DNA of 64,000 nucleotides from Methanomicrobiaceae archaeon (GTDB lineage: Archaea > Halobacteriota > Methanomicrobia > Methanomicrobiales > Methanomicrobiaceae). Every line of letters begins with the position of its first letter. Within the stretch, counting starts at the first letter, position 1. The position numbers and the translations under genes are program-made. This document shows positions 1-9,948 of the stretch, piece after piece. The notes below the pieces were generated by a model. That model was not told the origin of the DNA, ran no database searches, and saw only the letters and a program-made list of their open reading frames with translations. Location of the stretch: the NCBI GenBank assembly GCA_016928355.1, contig JAFGKW010000046.1:1-64000 (forward strand). Reading direction: 5' to 3'.

Positions 1-719
1 GCCTCATCCCCTGAACCCATTACATTCAGATCCATCGAATACCACATGATAATCGGGACTGTAAAGAGCATAATCACAAAAACAACCTCAATTGAAAACC
101 AGTCAGCCTTGCCAAGACTCCCCATTGTCCAGAATACAACCTGCTGCAGTGCATCGGCAGTACCTATATACTGGAGGAATGAGGTCAGTGAACCGAAGAG
201 GTAGCTTATAGCGATACCTGCCATTATTATCGCACCGGGAGTAAACTTTTTGAGATAGGCAAGGGTGTAGATCGCAAATGAAGCGACAAGAGTAAAGACA
301 AACGCATTTATAACGACAAGACAGTCGCCCATGATAACCCCGGCCCCTGCAATAATTGCAAGTGATGCGCCGAATGTTGCCGCAGAGGCTATTCCCAGCG
401 TAAAAGGACTTGCCAGGGGATTCCGGAGAATTGCCTGCAGGACCGCACCGCAGATCCCAAGGCCTGCCCCTGCTAAAATCCCCATCAGGATACGCGGGAG
501 TCTTACATTCCAGATAACAAGATCAGCCGTTGACCCCCCTGGATTAAGAATGCCGCTTATAATTATCCTGTAGACATCAAGAATACCCATATCATAAGAG
601 CCGATTGTTACAGATAATCCGGCAACCAGAATAAGAGCGATACTTATACCGGCCAAAAAAAGTAATTTCCTCTTTATAAAGAGTACATACCTTCCCTTGG
701 CCGAATCCTGTTCACTCAT
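1..719 (-). CDS. FecCD-family iron/cobalamin ABC transporter permease (truncated by window edge)
   Basis: Reverse-strand translation starts MSEQDSAKGRYVLFIKRKLLFLAGISIALILVAGLSVTIGS...; contains NVRLPRILMGILAGAGLGICGAVLQAILRNPLASPFTLGIASAATFGA, typical of FecCD. Open to the window edge, so absent from the ORF track. Confidence 0.93.
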   Translation of the reverse strand, partial: MSEQDSAKGRYVLFIKRKLLFLAGISIALILVAGLSVTIGSYDMGILDVYRIIISGILNPGGSTADLVIWNVRLPRILMGILAGAGLGICGAVLQAILRNPLASPFTLGIASAATFGASLAIIAGAGVIMGDCLVVINAFVFTLVASFAIYTLAYLKKFTPGAIIMAGIAISYLFGSLTSFLQYIGTADALQQVVFWTMGSLGKADWFSIEVVFVIMLFTVPIIMWYSMDLNVMGSGDE

Positions 720-728
720 TTTTCTCTC

Positions 729-1955
729 CTACTGTGGATAATTAAAGACACCATGTTCGGATACATCGAAGGATGAGCCAAGAATATCGGTCACAAGTTC
801 CTGGTGAATCCCTTCCGGAGCCATATCGCTGAATAGTTCGGGATAGAACCATTTTACAACCTGTGCCCTTGCTGCAGGATATGCAAGGCCGTTGACATGC
901 CGGTAACTGAGTATATACACCCTGTTGTTTCTGACAGCTGAGATGTCCTGGAGTGCCGGATGATTCACAATCTCATCATACTGCACTTTCAGTTCGCTGA
1001 TGTCATCTGAATTGTAACTCCCGTCATATGCCACCCCGAGGATCACGTCAGGATTCTGCATTGCAATCCACTCGATATCAATTGTGCCCTGCGGGATGTT
1101 CAGGTCCCCGGCAACGTTCACACCGCCTGCATTGTTGCAGTAATAGCTGTATTGATCAGCATCCGATACGGTTCTGCGTTCATTGCCGTCACCCTGCTGA
1201 TATGTCGTAGACCATACGTCAACAAAGACACGCAGTTTCTCATCTTCAGGAATCTGGCTCAGCCGGTTGTCAATCTCATTCATGATGCCGTCATGCCATT
1301 CGACATATTCAGTTGACTGTTCTGTTCGATCTGTCAGATACCCGAGTTTCTCCATCTCTTCCACCAGATACCACGGGCGGATGAAATCAAGCCTTATAAC
1401 CGGAACTCCCTCCGGCATACGATTTTCGAAGAAATCTGCACCCGGCCCGAGTTCGGTATAGGTAAGGAGTGCATCAGGCTCAAGGGCGAGTATCTTTTCG
1501 AAGTCAGGTTCATATGGCCCCCCGCCCCCAACATTCTCCTTGTCATTTATTTCAGGAACAACACAGGCGTCTTCAAATGCACTGTTGGCAACACCCACGA
1601 CAAGATCCTCGGCTTCAAGTGCACCCATTGCATGGAAATTATATGCCACAATGCGGTTCAGCGGTTCAACAAGGACGATCTCTGCACCAACCGTATCTGT
1701 TATACGGCGTGGATACTCCGGATAATTGTTAATGGCAGTCGACAATTCATCGGCTGTAAGGCATTTTGTCTCTTCATTCAGCCTTGTTGCAGAGATATAA
1801 TCAAGAATCTCCTCCTTTAGGACCTGATCTGCATATTCATGTATTTCATCAGAATTCTGCGGAACAAAACCGTCTGGCAATGCACAAACAGGTGTAAGTA
1901 GAGTAAATACAGATATCAGGACAATAATTGCCGCCAGACATTTTTTCTTCATCAT
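729..1955 (-). CDS. ABC transporter periplasmic substrate-binding protein (iron/cobalamin type)
   Basis: Signal peptide MMKKKCLAAIIVLISVFTLLTPVCA; PBP-like 'IVAYNFHAMGALEAEDLVVGVA'; next to the FecCD permease. Start set at MMKKK behind a GGAGG-type RBS. Confidence 0.88.
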   Translation of the reverse strand: MMKKKCLAAIIVLISVFTLLTPVCALPDGFVPQNSDEIHEYADQVLKEEILDYISATRLNEETKCLTADELSTAINNYPEYPRRITDTVGAEIVLVEPLNRIVAYNFHAMGALEAEDLVVGVANSAFEDACVVPEINDKENVGGGGPYEPDFEKILALEPDALLTYTELGPGADFFENRMPEGVPVIRLDFIRPWYLVEEMEKLGYLTDRTEQSTEYVEWHDGIMNEIDNRLSQIPEDEKLRVFVDVWSTTYQQGDGNERRTVSDADQYSYYCNNAGGVNVAGDLNIPQGTIDIEWIAMQNPDVILGVAYDGSYNSDDISELKVQYDEIVNHPALQDISAVRNNRVYILSYRHVNGLAYPAARAQVVKWFYPELFSDMAPEGIHQELVTDILGSSFDVSEHGVFNYPQ

Positions 1956-2470
1956 TCCCGCCTCCGGTGAATTAGAACCAGCATTCCTGCAAAGCATCCG
2001 GATATGGCAATCAATGCACCGAACCCGGGTGATTTGTTGCTGCTGCCGCAGGATTCAGGATCAGCGCCGGGGGTTGAGATTAAAACCGCAGTAATATCCC
2101 CTTCTGAACTGTCCCCAAGATTCTCCCATGTACCCTTCAGCCACCCGCAGCCCTCCCCAGGTATACGAATTGAGTATTTTATCTCTTTCTCACCGGTTAC
2201 TGCAAATACAAGCGTCTGCTCTGAGAACTTAATTCCCCCTGAAGGATGCTGTGATCCAGCATACTGGAATCCTTCAGGCAGTTCCTCCACAACAGCCCCG
2301 AAGAAACCGTCAGGCAGGGTTATTACAACATCCACCACTTCCCCCGGGCCGGGAAGTTCAGGTGTTACACTCCTTGTAACCTGATCTCCTGACGCCGCAA
2401 CAGGACAGATGAAAATTAGAGAAATAAGTGTAATCGTGAATATTATGACACGACGATTTGATAATTTCAT
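1952..2470 (-). CDS. Secreted/surface protein with C-terminal PGF-CTERM-like archaeosortase signal
   Basis: N-terminal signal peptide; C-terminus 'SPGFGALIAISGCFAGMLVLIHRRRE' = PGF-type motif, TM helix, basic tail. Overlaps the start of the binding-protein gene. Confidence 0.75.
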   Translation of the reverse strand: MKLSNRRVIIFTITLISLIFICPVAASGDQVTRSVTPELPGPGEVVDVVITLPDGFFGAVVEELPEGFQYAGSQHPSGGIKFSEQTLVFAVTGEKEIKYSIRIPGEGCGWLKGTWENLGDSSEGDITAVLISTPGADPESCGSSNKSPGFGALIAISGCFAGMLVLIHRRRE

Positions 2471-2583
2471 ATAGATTGTTCAACATCATTGTTTTAAAAA
2501 TTTACTAATTTGTACTACTGAATGTTATTATATTCTAAAAAGATATTTTTTTGTATTACATTTGTTTAAATTACATCAATAGA

Positions 2584-5500
2584 TTAAATTGATTCTTCAA
2601 TATCGCCTTCCATATCAAGATATGCCTCCCGAAGTTTCTCCATCTCTTCCTGTGTTGCCTCCCAGTAACCACGTTGTTCAGCTTCAAGGAGCCTTTCAAC
2701 AATGCCCGTGGCTGCAAATTTGTTATTATCCATAAGGCGGTTCCTCATCTCTTCATCAAATACATAGCGCTCCGCAATTGAAGACCAGATCCAGTTATCC
2801 ACCGAATTTGTAGTTGCCGCCAGCCCCAGGACATTATAAACTCTCTCCTCCACCTGCTGGGCACCATGATAATCATGTTTGAGCATCTCATCAATCCACT
2901 TGGGATTGAGGATCCTCGTCCTGGTACCGCGTGAGATAACCTCCCTGACATCTTCAGTTTTTATTACTTCTTTTGTAGTATCCGAAATCAGCATCACCGG
3001 TTTTTTGCCTGATATTGTCTCAACCGCCTTTGAAAGGCCCCCGAAATACTCAAAATAGTGGTCAAGGTCAACTATCTCCCGGTCATGCCTGTCCCTTACC
3101 TGCGACACAAGCTCAACCCTGCCGGCATTCTTTTTATAGAGATCAATACTCTTCACTCCATGAACATTGTCAGTGTAGAGGTGGCTCATGGACTCCATGT
3201 AGACCTCGGCAATGTCCTTTTCTTCCCTCCAGATACTGTCCTCAAACAGTGCAAGCGTCCTTGTTCCGTATTCACCTGCATGGGGACCGTATATACGGGC
3301 ATATGCAATCTTCTTTGCATCCTTCTCGCTCATCAGCCCTTCAATAACCTTTTCTTTGAATTCCTCAAGATTCTCAAGAGAATGTTTCCGGACATAGTTC
3401 ATTGAAACAGGTTCATCAAGCTCGGATACGAGTTTGAATGCCTTGTTGATCATCTGCATGATATTGGGGAACATATCCCTGAAAAAACCACAGATAGAAA
3501 GATGGCAGTCTATTCTCGGCCTCCCAAGCTCTTCAAGCGGGATTACTCTCAGTTCGGTCTGCCACGAACCCTGTTTTTTTACAACTTCAACACCGATATA
3601 GCGGAAGATCTGCCCGATTGTCTCTCCACCGCTGTTCGTGGTCTCAAAACCCCAGAGGACAATTCCGATACTCTCCGGAAAATCCTCAGCCAGTTCACTG
3701 AAGGAAGCAAGTGTATTGTCGGCGATCTCACATCCTCTCTCACATGCTACTTCGGTCGGAATCAGCGTCGGATCAAACTGGTTGATGTTAAGGCCGGTCG
3801 GCAGAACCTCAGGTCTCCTTATGACGTCGCCTCCGAGCCTCGGCTGGATGAATTCAGTCTTCATGCCCCGAATGCAGTTTATAAGCTCAAGACCGCAGTC
3901 CCCGTAATCGCATGCAAGCTGTAAACCTGAATCAAGTGTAGCCCTGAGGCGATCCGCACCCTTACCCTCAAGACCGCTTTTTATTACTGCAGCATCGACT
4001 GAATCATTGAAAACAAGGGCATCCGCAATTTCACCCGCTTGTTTATCAATAATATCTAGATCAAAGGCATAATGCTGCTTATCCCTAATTGCAGCATCAT
4101 AATCCAGCCCCTTTGATTCTGCAAGAATCCTGTTTACGGATGCATGCTCCCCCCGGTCATACCTGAGGATAAATTCGATATATCTTGCAACCGCCTCTTC
4201 AGGATACTTTTCTCCAAGTACATGAAGACCCATCGGGATGATGGAGCGCTTCATGTCATAGACCTCTTCGTGGATCTCGTGAACGGTTTTGCCGGACATA
4301 TTCAGTTCGGATGCAAGTGCAAGAATCTTCTCCTCCGTACGTTTTTCCCTTATTTCCTGATCTTTTACAGAAGCTTCTTCATGCTCGGCTATCAGGTTCT
4401 CAAGGTCGACATACCGTTCATAAAGGTCAGAAGTGGAAAATGGAGGTGAATTATAGGATAAAATCGTCCCATATAGCCTTCTTTTTGCAATAGTCGATTC
4501 AGAAGTATTTACAACAGAATATATGTAGAGATGGGGCATATTCCCGATAAGGATATCAGGGAAGCATTTTCTGCTCATTCCAATCTCTTTTCCCTTTGTA
4601 AATTCAGCCAGACCGTGAGTACCCACGTGGAAGACCACATTGGAGGAAAATACCTTCTCAAGCCAGTAGTAAAATGCAATGTACTGGTGGTGTGGAGGTT
4701 TGGTCTTGTCATGCGCCGCTTTGGCAATGTCGCTCTCGTCAAGCGGAGGCCTTGCAGGCTGAATGCCGACAAAGACATTTCCAAACATTATCCCGGGGAT
4801 TACAAACTTCTCCCCGCAGACCATTACATTCCCGGGAGGAATCCCCCATGCCTCGTTTACGTCTGCCCGCACATCAGGATCAAGCGTCTCAAAATATCTC
4901 AGGTATTCCGAATAATCAAGTGAGAAGCAGTTGTCAAGAGTATCCTCTTTTGAAAACCATGTCCCTGAATTTGCAATTTTCTTCTCTTCAAAAAGTTCAT
5001 GCAGCGGCTTATCCGGCATCTCAACATAGTAGCCCTCAGAGCTGAATTTCTCAAGCATTTCACGGACACTTACGAATACATCCAGGTAAGATGCATGACC
5101 CAGATTCCCTTCGCCCGGAGGGTAGCTGTATATTATTACGGCAACCTTCTTGTCGCGGTTTTGCAGGTATTTGATCTTCAGCCAGTTCCGTATTCTGCCG
5201 CAGATCCTGTCGATCCTGTCAGGGATCGGGAAGACTTCCTTTACGGTGACGCCATCAATCTCAAACTCCTGGAGTCCGCAGCATGGAATCGGTTCGATGC
5301 ACCCGTCAAGTTCAGGCCATATTACTGACATAATAGTCATTACAGGTGACAGTCCTGCAACCTCTTCCTCCCAGTCCTCCACGTCCTGTGAGAACATCGA
5401 TACAGGTGCAAAAAACGGGACATTTAGTTCATTTAAGAGTTCTTTTGTAATCTCCGGGTCTCCACCGAGAGGGCCGCCGTTTATCCTGAACCATTTGAGA

Positions 5501-6363
5501 TTGATGACCGCATCCACTGCAGGTTTTCCATCATAAAAGAAGAATTCCCTGATGGATTTGATATTGTATTCCGGCGATGAATGAACAGGAATTATAGTAA
5601 ATTCGGATAATTCCTTAATAAATGCCCTGACCTGCGGGATATTCTGGTCAAGGTGCATGCCTGTATGAAACATCACCCCGATTACAGGCCTGTCTCTTGG
5701 ATACCCGGTCTCCGAATAATATGAGTTCAGGTCATCAAACCGGCCGTAATCAGGATGATATATACCATATTCAGGATATTCTATGGGCTCTTCTGCAACT
5801 GGCAGGCCCCCTGCACCCAGATATTCTGTGGCAAGAAAGAGGATCAGGTTCCTGTAGTTTTCCATGCCCCCGTTTCTCCAGTAAGTGACGCATTTCAGGT
5901 AATTCTTCCCGTCCTTTTTATAACTGCTTTCGGCATCCATCCCGGCCTGCTTCAGGGCTTCTCTCGTTTTTTCAATACGATCAGAAGGTTTATCCGAATC
6001 GCTGTCATCCAGTCCGGAACGACGAAGATCAGGAATCTTCTTTCCTTTTCCGGTGAATTCTCCAATCCTTGTAACTTCAAAAAGCCTGCTAAAAGGACCC
6101 ATCATACTTAGGACGATATTATCTTCGTCAAGGAGTGCATTGTAGGCAAGATTGAAAGCGCTGCCCATCCCCCTTATATCCAGAAAGACAATATCTGCAT
6201 CTTTTAAATTTTGTCTGACTTCAGTTTCGTCCAGTGTTTCACTCTCAATCTGGTGTGGATAATACATCTTTATCCGGCAGTCAAGACCCTCTTCTTTCAG
6301 ACCCTTTACCGCTTCTGCTATTGAAGATGTGGGAACTGTCGATATGCAGGCAATTTCAATCAT
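2584..6363 (-). CDS. CobN/BchH-like magnesium/cobalt chelatase large subunit
   Basis: 1259 aa; CobN-type segments 'HVGTHGLAEFTKGKEIGMSRKCFPDILIGNMPHLYIYSVVNTSESTIAKRR' and 'YARIYGPHAGEYGT'. Confidence 0.9.
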   Translation of the reverse strand: MIEIACISTVPTSSIAEAVKGLKEEGLDCRIKMYYPHQIESETLDETEVRQNLKDADIVFLDIRGMGSAFNLAYNALLDEDNIVLSMMGPFSRLFEVTRIGEFTGKGKKIPDLRRSGLDDSDSDKPSDRIEKTREALKQAGMDAESSYKKDGKNYLKCVTYWRNGGMENYRNLILFLATEYLGAGGLPVAEEPIEYPEYGIYHPDYGRFDDLNSYYSETGYPRDRPVIGVMFHTGMHLDQNIPQVRAFIKELSEFTIIPVHSSPEYNIKSIREFFFYDGKPAVDAVINLKWFRINGGPLGGDPEITKELLNELNVPFFAPVSMFSQDVEDWEEEVAGLSPVMTIMSVIWPELDGCIEPIPCCGLQEFEIDGVTVKEVFPIPDRIDRICGRIRNWLKIKYLQNRDKKVAVIIYSYPPGEGNLGHASYLDVFVSVREMLEKFSSEGYYVEMPDKPLHELFEEKKIANSGTWFSKEDTLDNCFSLDYSEYLRYFETLDPDVRADVNEAWGIPPGNVMVCGEKFVIPGIMFGNVFVGIQPARPPLDESDIAKAAHDKTKPPHHQYIAFYYWLEKVFSSNVVFHVGTHGLAEFTKGKEIGMSRKCFPDILIGNMPHLYIYSVVNTSESTIAKRRLYGTILSYNSPPFSTSDLYERYVDLENLIAEHEEASVKDQEIREKRTEEKILALASELNMSGKTVHEIHEEVYDMKRSIIPMGLHVLGEKYPEEAVARYIEFILRYDRGEHASVNRILAESKGLDYDAAIRDKQHYAFDLDIIDKQAGEIADALVFNDSVDAAVIKSGLEGKGADRLRATLDSGLQLACDYGDCGLELINCIRGMKTEFIQPRLGGDVIRRPEVLPTGLNINQFDPTLIPTEVACERGCEIADNTLASFSELAEDFPESIGIVLWGFETTNSGGETIGQIFRYIGVEVVKKQGSWQTELRVIPLEELGRPRIDCHLSICGFFRDMFPNIMQMINKAFKLVSELDEPVSMNYVRKHSLENLEEFKEKVIEGLMSEKDAKKIAYARIYGPHAGEYGTRTLALFEDSIWREEKDIAEVYMESMSHLYTDNVHGVKSIDLYKKNAGRVELVSQVRDRHDREIVDLDHYFEYFGGLSKAVETISGKKPVMLISDTTKEVIKTEDVREVISRGTRTRILNPKWIDEMLKHDYHGAQQVEERVYNVLGLAATTNSVDNWIWSSIAERYVFDEEMRNRLMDNNKFAATGIVERLLEAEQRGYWEATQEEMEKLREAYLDMEGDIEESI

Positions 6364-6602
6364 ACTTCTAAAATATTTATTATTAGATCAGTAATAAATT
6401 TAGTTAAATTATTCTTAATTTGTACTCTAAAATTAATAGATTTTTAATAAAAAACCAGATTTGCCTTTAAGTTATGAAATTATTCTAAATGCAGCAAACT
6501 AATTGCCAACTATATATTAAAAAAATGTGCATTTCGTGCTACAAATTAGATAAGATTTAATAAAATTTTACATAAATTAAATTAGATGAATTATTTTTCT
6601 TT

Positions 6603-7604
6603 TTGGCCGGTGATAACGTGATTAAAAAAATAATTGAAGTCAGGGATCTTAAACATAATTTTGGAGATTTGCAGGCTGTCGACAATATCTCCTTTGAAGT
6701 GTATGATGGAGAGATTTTCTCTTTTCTTGGCCCCAACGGTGCAGGAAAAAGCACAACAATAAATATCCTTATTACTCTTCTCAAACTTCAGGAAGGTATT
6801 GCAACAATCGCGGGAAACAATGTTCAAAGAGATCCCGCAGCAATAAGAAAATCGATAGGAATAGTCTTCCAGAATGAAGTTCTCGACAGGGATCTTACTG
6901 TATGGGAAATCCTGGAGTTTCACGGAAGAATATACCAGATCCCAAAAAATGAAAGAAAAGAAATTATTGAAGAACTTCTGAATGTAGTCGACCTTGAGCA
7001 AAAAAGGGATACACGAATAAAATATCTAAGCGGCGGGATGAAAAGAAGGCTTGAAATTGCAAGGGGGCTTATGACCCGTCCCAAGGTTCTTTTCCTCGAC
7101 GAACCCACTGTTGGCCTTGACCCCCAGACAAGACTAAAGATATGGGATTATATCCGCGATATAAATGATTCCGGGACAACAATCTTTCTTACGACACATT
7201 ACATGGATGAAGCCGATCACCTGAGCGACAGGATAGGAATCATAGATAAAGGTAAAATTATCACAATAGATTCACCTGATCAGCTTAAGAACTCCCTTGG
7301 CAGGGACGTTATATATGTCAACACCAGTGATAATGAAAAAGCAAAACCCCTGCTTGAAAAAATTACATCGATATATGACATCTCAGAGTCGGTAAAAGGA
7401 ATTGCACTTCTGACCGCAATGGACGGAACAATGGTGATGCCTTCCATCCTTGACGTCATAAAAGAGGGCGGACTTGAAATTATTAGTATCAATCTAAAAA
7501 AGCCGACAATGGATGATGTATTTGTACATTATACAGGCAAAGAAATCCGCAACGAGCCGACAGACAAAGTCCATCCCAGACCGGGACATCACGGGAGGAG
7601 ATAA
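6603..7604 (+). CDS. ABC transporter ATP-binding protein, DrrA/ABC-2 type
   Basis: Walker A GPNGAGKST, signature LSGGMKRRLEIARGL, Walker B VLFLDEPTVGLDP. Confidence 0.93.
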   Translation: MAGDNVIKKIIEVRDLKHNFGDLQAVDNISFEVYDGEIFSFLGPNGAGKSTTINILITLLKLQEGIATIAGNNVQRDPAAIRKSIGIVFQNEVLDRDLTVWEILEFHGRIYQIPKNERKEIIEELLNVVDLEQKRDTRIKYLSGGMKRRLEIARGLMTRPKVLFLDEPTVGLDPQTRLKIWDYIRDINDSGTTIFLTTHYMDEADHLSDRIGIIDKGKIITIDSPDQLKNSLGRDVIYVNTSDNEKAKPLLEKITSIYDISESVKGIALLTAMDGTMVMPSILDVIKEGGLEIISINLKKPTMDDVFVHYTGKEIRNEPTDKVHPRPGHHGRR

Positions 7605-7606
7605 TA

Positions 7607-8443
7607 ATGAGAAATGAATTTTTAACAGTATACTGGAAAGAGATGATTAAATTTTTCAGATTCAAATCGCTTTTAATTACATCTCTTCTCCAGCCGGCAC
7701 TGTGGATGGGATTCTTCGGAATTGCAATGTCAAGCAACTTCGACAGGTTAAGTGCAATGTACAGCATCTCACCGGGAATGGAACAGATTGGCTACCTCAC
7801 ATTCATGGGTGCAGGTGTAATTGCCATGACAGCCCTATTTACAAGCCTTTACGGTGGAATGAGCCTGATCTTCGATAAAAATTTCGGACTGATGAAAGAG
7901 ATGATTGTAAGCCCCATGCCAAGGTCCCATATAATTATCGGACTGGGCCTCTCCGGGCTGACAAAAGGATTCATCCAGTCCATGATAATCATGGTTTTTG
8001 GGGTTTTCATGGGAGTTGAGTTCTTTTCTGCCCTCGACCCGTTTGGAATAATAATTTCGATCCTTGGAATTCTTGTATTTGTAGGAACATTTTCCTCAGG
8101 ATTTGTATTCCTTTCAGCAGGTATTGCACTAAGGCTTGAAACACATGAAGGGATGCAGGCGATAATGACCCTTCTCTCAATGCCTCTCTTTTTTGTCAGC
8201 AATGCATTATACCCGGTAGATGCATTTCCTGCGGCATTAAAGGCCCTTTCTATAGTTAACCCCCTGACATATCTTATAAACGGAATCCGTTGCTTTGCAA
8301 TAGGACCTGACTTTTATGCTCTTGGCAAACATTATGCATATACAGCTGAAGTTATATCCATATCTTACACCGCACTCCTGATTTTTGCAGTAATTGCATT
8401 TGCATTTGCCATGAATTCAATTAGAAATGTAAAAATCAACTAA
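7607..8443 (+). CDS. ABC-2 type transporter permease
   Basis: Multi-TM protein following the ATPase; 'SMPLFFVSNALYPVDAFPAALKALSIVNPLTYLINGIR' motif. Confidence 0.9.
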   Translation: MRNEFLTVYWKEMIKFFRFKSLLITSLLQPALWMGFFGIAMSSNFDRLSAMYSISPGMEQIGYLTFMGAGVIAMTALFTSLYGGMSLIFDKNFGLMKEMIVSPMPRSHIIIGLGLSGLTKGFIQSMIIMVFGVFMGVEFFSALDPFGIIISILGILVFVGTFSSGFVFLSAGIALRLETHEGMQAIMTLLSMPLFFVSNALYPVDAFPAALKALSIVNPLTYLINGIRCFAIGPDFYALGKHYAYTAEVISISYTALLIFAVIAFAFAMNSIRNVKIN

Positions 8444-8622
8444 AATATACAAAATTACTATTTTTTTGTAGAATTTAATTACAATCATAATAAAAAAATC
8501 TTGTTTGAGCATACTTGATAAATTAAATTAATAATTTTTAAATAATTAGTATTACAATTGTACATAAATTTCATAATTGGGAGCAATTATGGAATTCCAG
8601 TTTATAAAAAAAGAGGATTAAA

Positions 8623-9315
8623 ATGAAAAAAGATGATGCTGTATCGCCTGTTGTCGGTGTAATGCTGATGCTTGTGGTAACAATTATTATTGCGGCAGTT
8701 GTCAGTGCTTTTGCCGGAGGACTCGCTTCTTCGGAACAAAAGGCGCCGACACTTGCAATGGAGACAAAGATTACGAATACGGGTTACTATTACGGGAGTC
8801 ACATGATTATGAATGTCATCGCAGCAAGTGAACCGATTCCAGGCAGTGACGTAAAGATAGTAACTACATGGAGAGCAAGCAATGGTGTAAAAAACACATC
8901 AACCGTTCTCCCAGATGTGGCCAACACAAATTATGGAACCACAATCCTGGTAGCCCCGTGGGGATACGGGCCGGGAATTGAAGAATTTGGAATGTACAAC
9001 ACCAAGACAGTTGAACAGAATTTCGGAAACTACACACTTACCGCCGGTACATCCATGCGTGCATATCCTTCCGGTGCATGGGGGCCAACAAGTGATCCGG
9101 AAACCTACGGAGGATACGGCCCCGGCCCTGATCCTACTTATGAATACGTAACAGGTGAAGGCTATGTTATTGGCCAGGATTGTGATGGTATGCAGGCTTT
9201 ACTGGGTATTGACTGGAATAACCTCCACGATGGTGATGTCGTGAATGTACAGGTAATTCACACTCCTTCAGGAAAGAAGATTTATAATGAAGATGTCGTT
9301 GTCAGAGGTGGATAA
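8623..9315 (+). CDS. Archaeal type IV pilin N-terminal domain protein
   Basis: MKKDDAVSPVVGVMLMLVVTIIIAAVVSAFAGGL: class III signal peptide/pilin N-domain. Confidence 0.88.
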   Translation: MKKDDAVSPVVGVMLMLVVTIIIAAVVSAFAGGLASSEQKAPTLAMETKITNTGYYYGSHMIMNVIAASEPIPGSDVKIVTTWRASNGVKNTSTVLPDVANTNYGTTILVAPWGYGPGIEEFGMYNTKTVEQNFGNYTLTAGTSMRAYPSGAWGPTSDPETYGGYGPGPDPTYEYVTGEGYVIGQDCDGMQALLGIDWNNLHDGDVVNVQVIHTPSGKKIYNEDVVVRGG

Positions 9316-9316
9316 A

Positions 9317-9880
9317 ATGAGAGCTAAATCCAATGAAAACGCTGTCTCACCCGTTGTTGGGGTAATGCTGATGCTGGTTGTTACAATTATTATAGCAGCC
9401 GTAGTCAGTGGCTTTGCAGGAGGACTGACAGGTTCCCAGACCACTACTCCGGTAGTGTCACTGCAGGCAGAGTACAGTATTCAGGACGGAATGTCTATCT
9501 GGCATAACGGGGGGGATACACTTACCATAGGGGAGTTCAGGATTCTGCTTACACCTTCGGCAAACTTTGACAGTATAGAATCAGATGCATATGTCAGTGA
9601 GATCAGTCAGCTGCTTATTGAAGACGGATCAGGGACATTCTGGTATGATTACAAAGGAGGAAGAGAGGTTCCAAGATTTGCAGCAGGAGATGTTGCATAC
9701 ATCAATACTACAAACTGTTATACAGAGAAACTTACACCAAGCCTTACATATGTCAGTTATGGAAAAACCTACAACAAGGGTATCAACCAGACAGAGAAGG
9801 TGGGAGCAACATTCTATCTTGATTTCGTAGCAAAAGACGGAAAGAGAATTACAAGAATGGAAGTTCCTGTCAAACCCTAA
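9317..9880 (+). CDS. Archaeal type IV pilin N-terminal domain protein (tandem paralogue)
   Basis: MRAKSNENAVSPVVGVMLMLVVTIIIAAVVSGFAGGL; start chosen after the stop of the preceding pilin. Confidence 0.87.
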   Translation: MRAKSNENAVSPVVGVMLMLVVTIIIAAVVSGFAGGLTGSQTTTPVVSLQAEYSIQDGMSIWHNGGDTLTIGEFRILLTPSANFDSIESDAYVSEISQLLIEDGSGTFWYDYKGGREVPRFAAGDVAYINTTNCYTEKLTPSLTYVSYGKTYNKGINQTEKVGATFYLDFVAKDGKRITRMEVPVKP

Positions 9881-9948
9881 TCCCTTTTTTTGATTAATTC
9901 ATTCAACCTGACAGAATATTCAGAGTTTCAGTTTTCCCGGTATAAATT

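Noticed and set aside
331-573. Plus-strand ORF at the window start
   Set aside because: Antisense to the FecCD permease, which has clear family motifs.
2004-2384. 126-aa plus-strand ORF
   Set aside because: Antisense to the PGF-CTERM protein; low-complexity Pro/Ser composition.
3015-6111. Multiple plus-strand ORFs inside the CobN-like gene
   Set aside because: All antisense shadows of a well-supported 1259-aa CDS.
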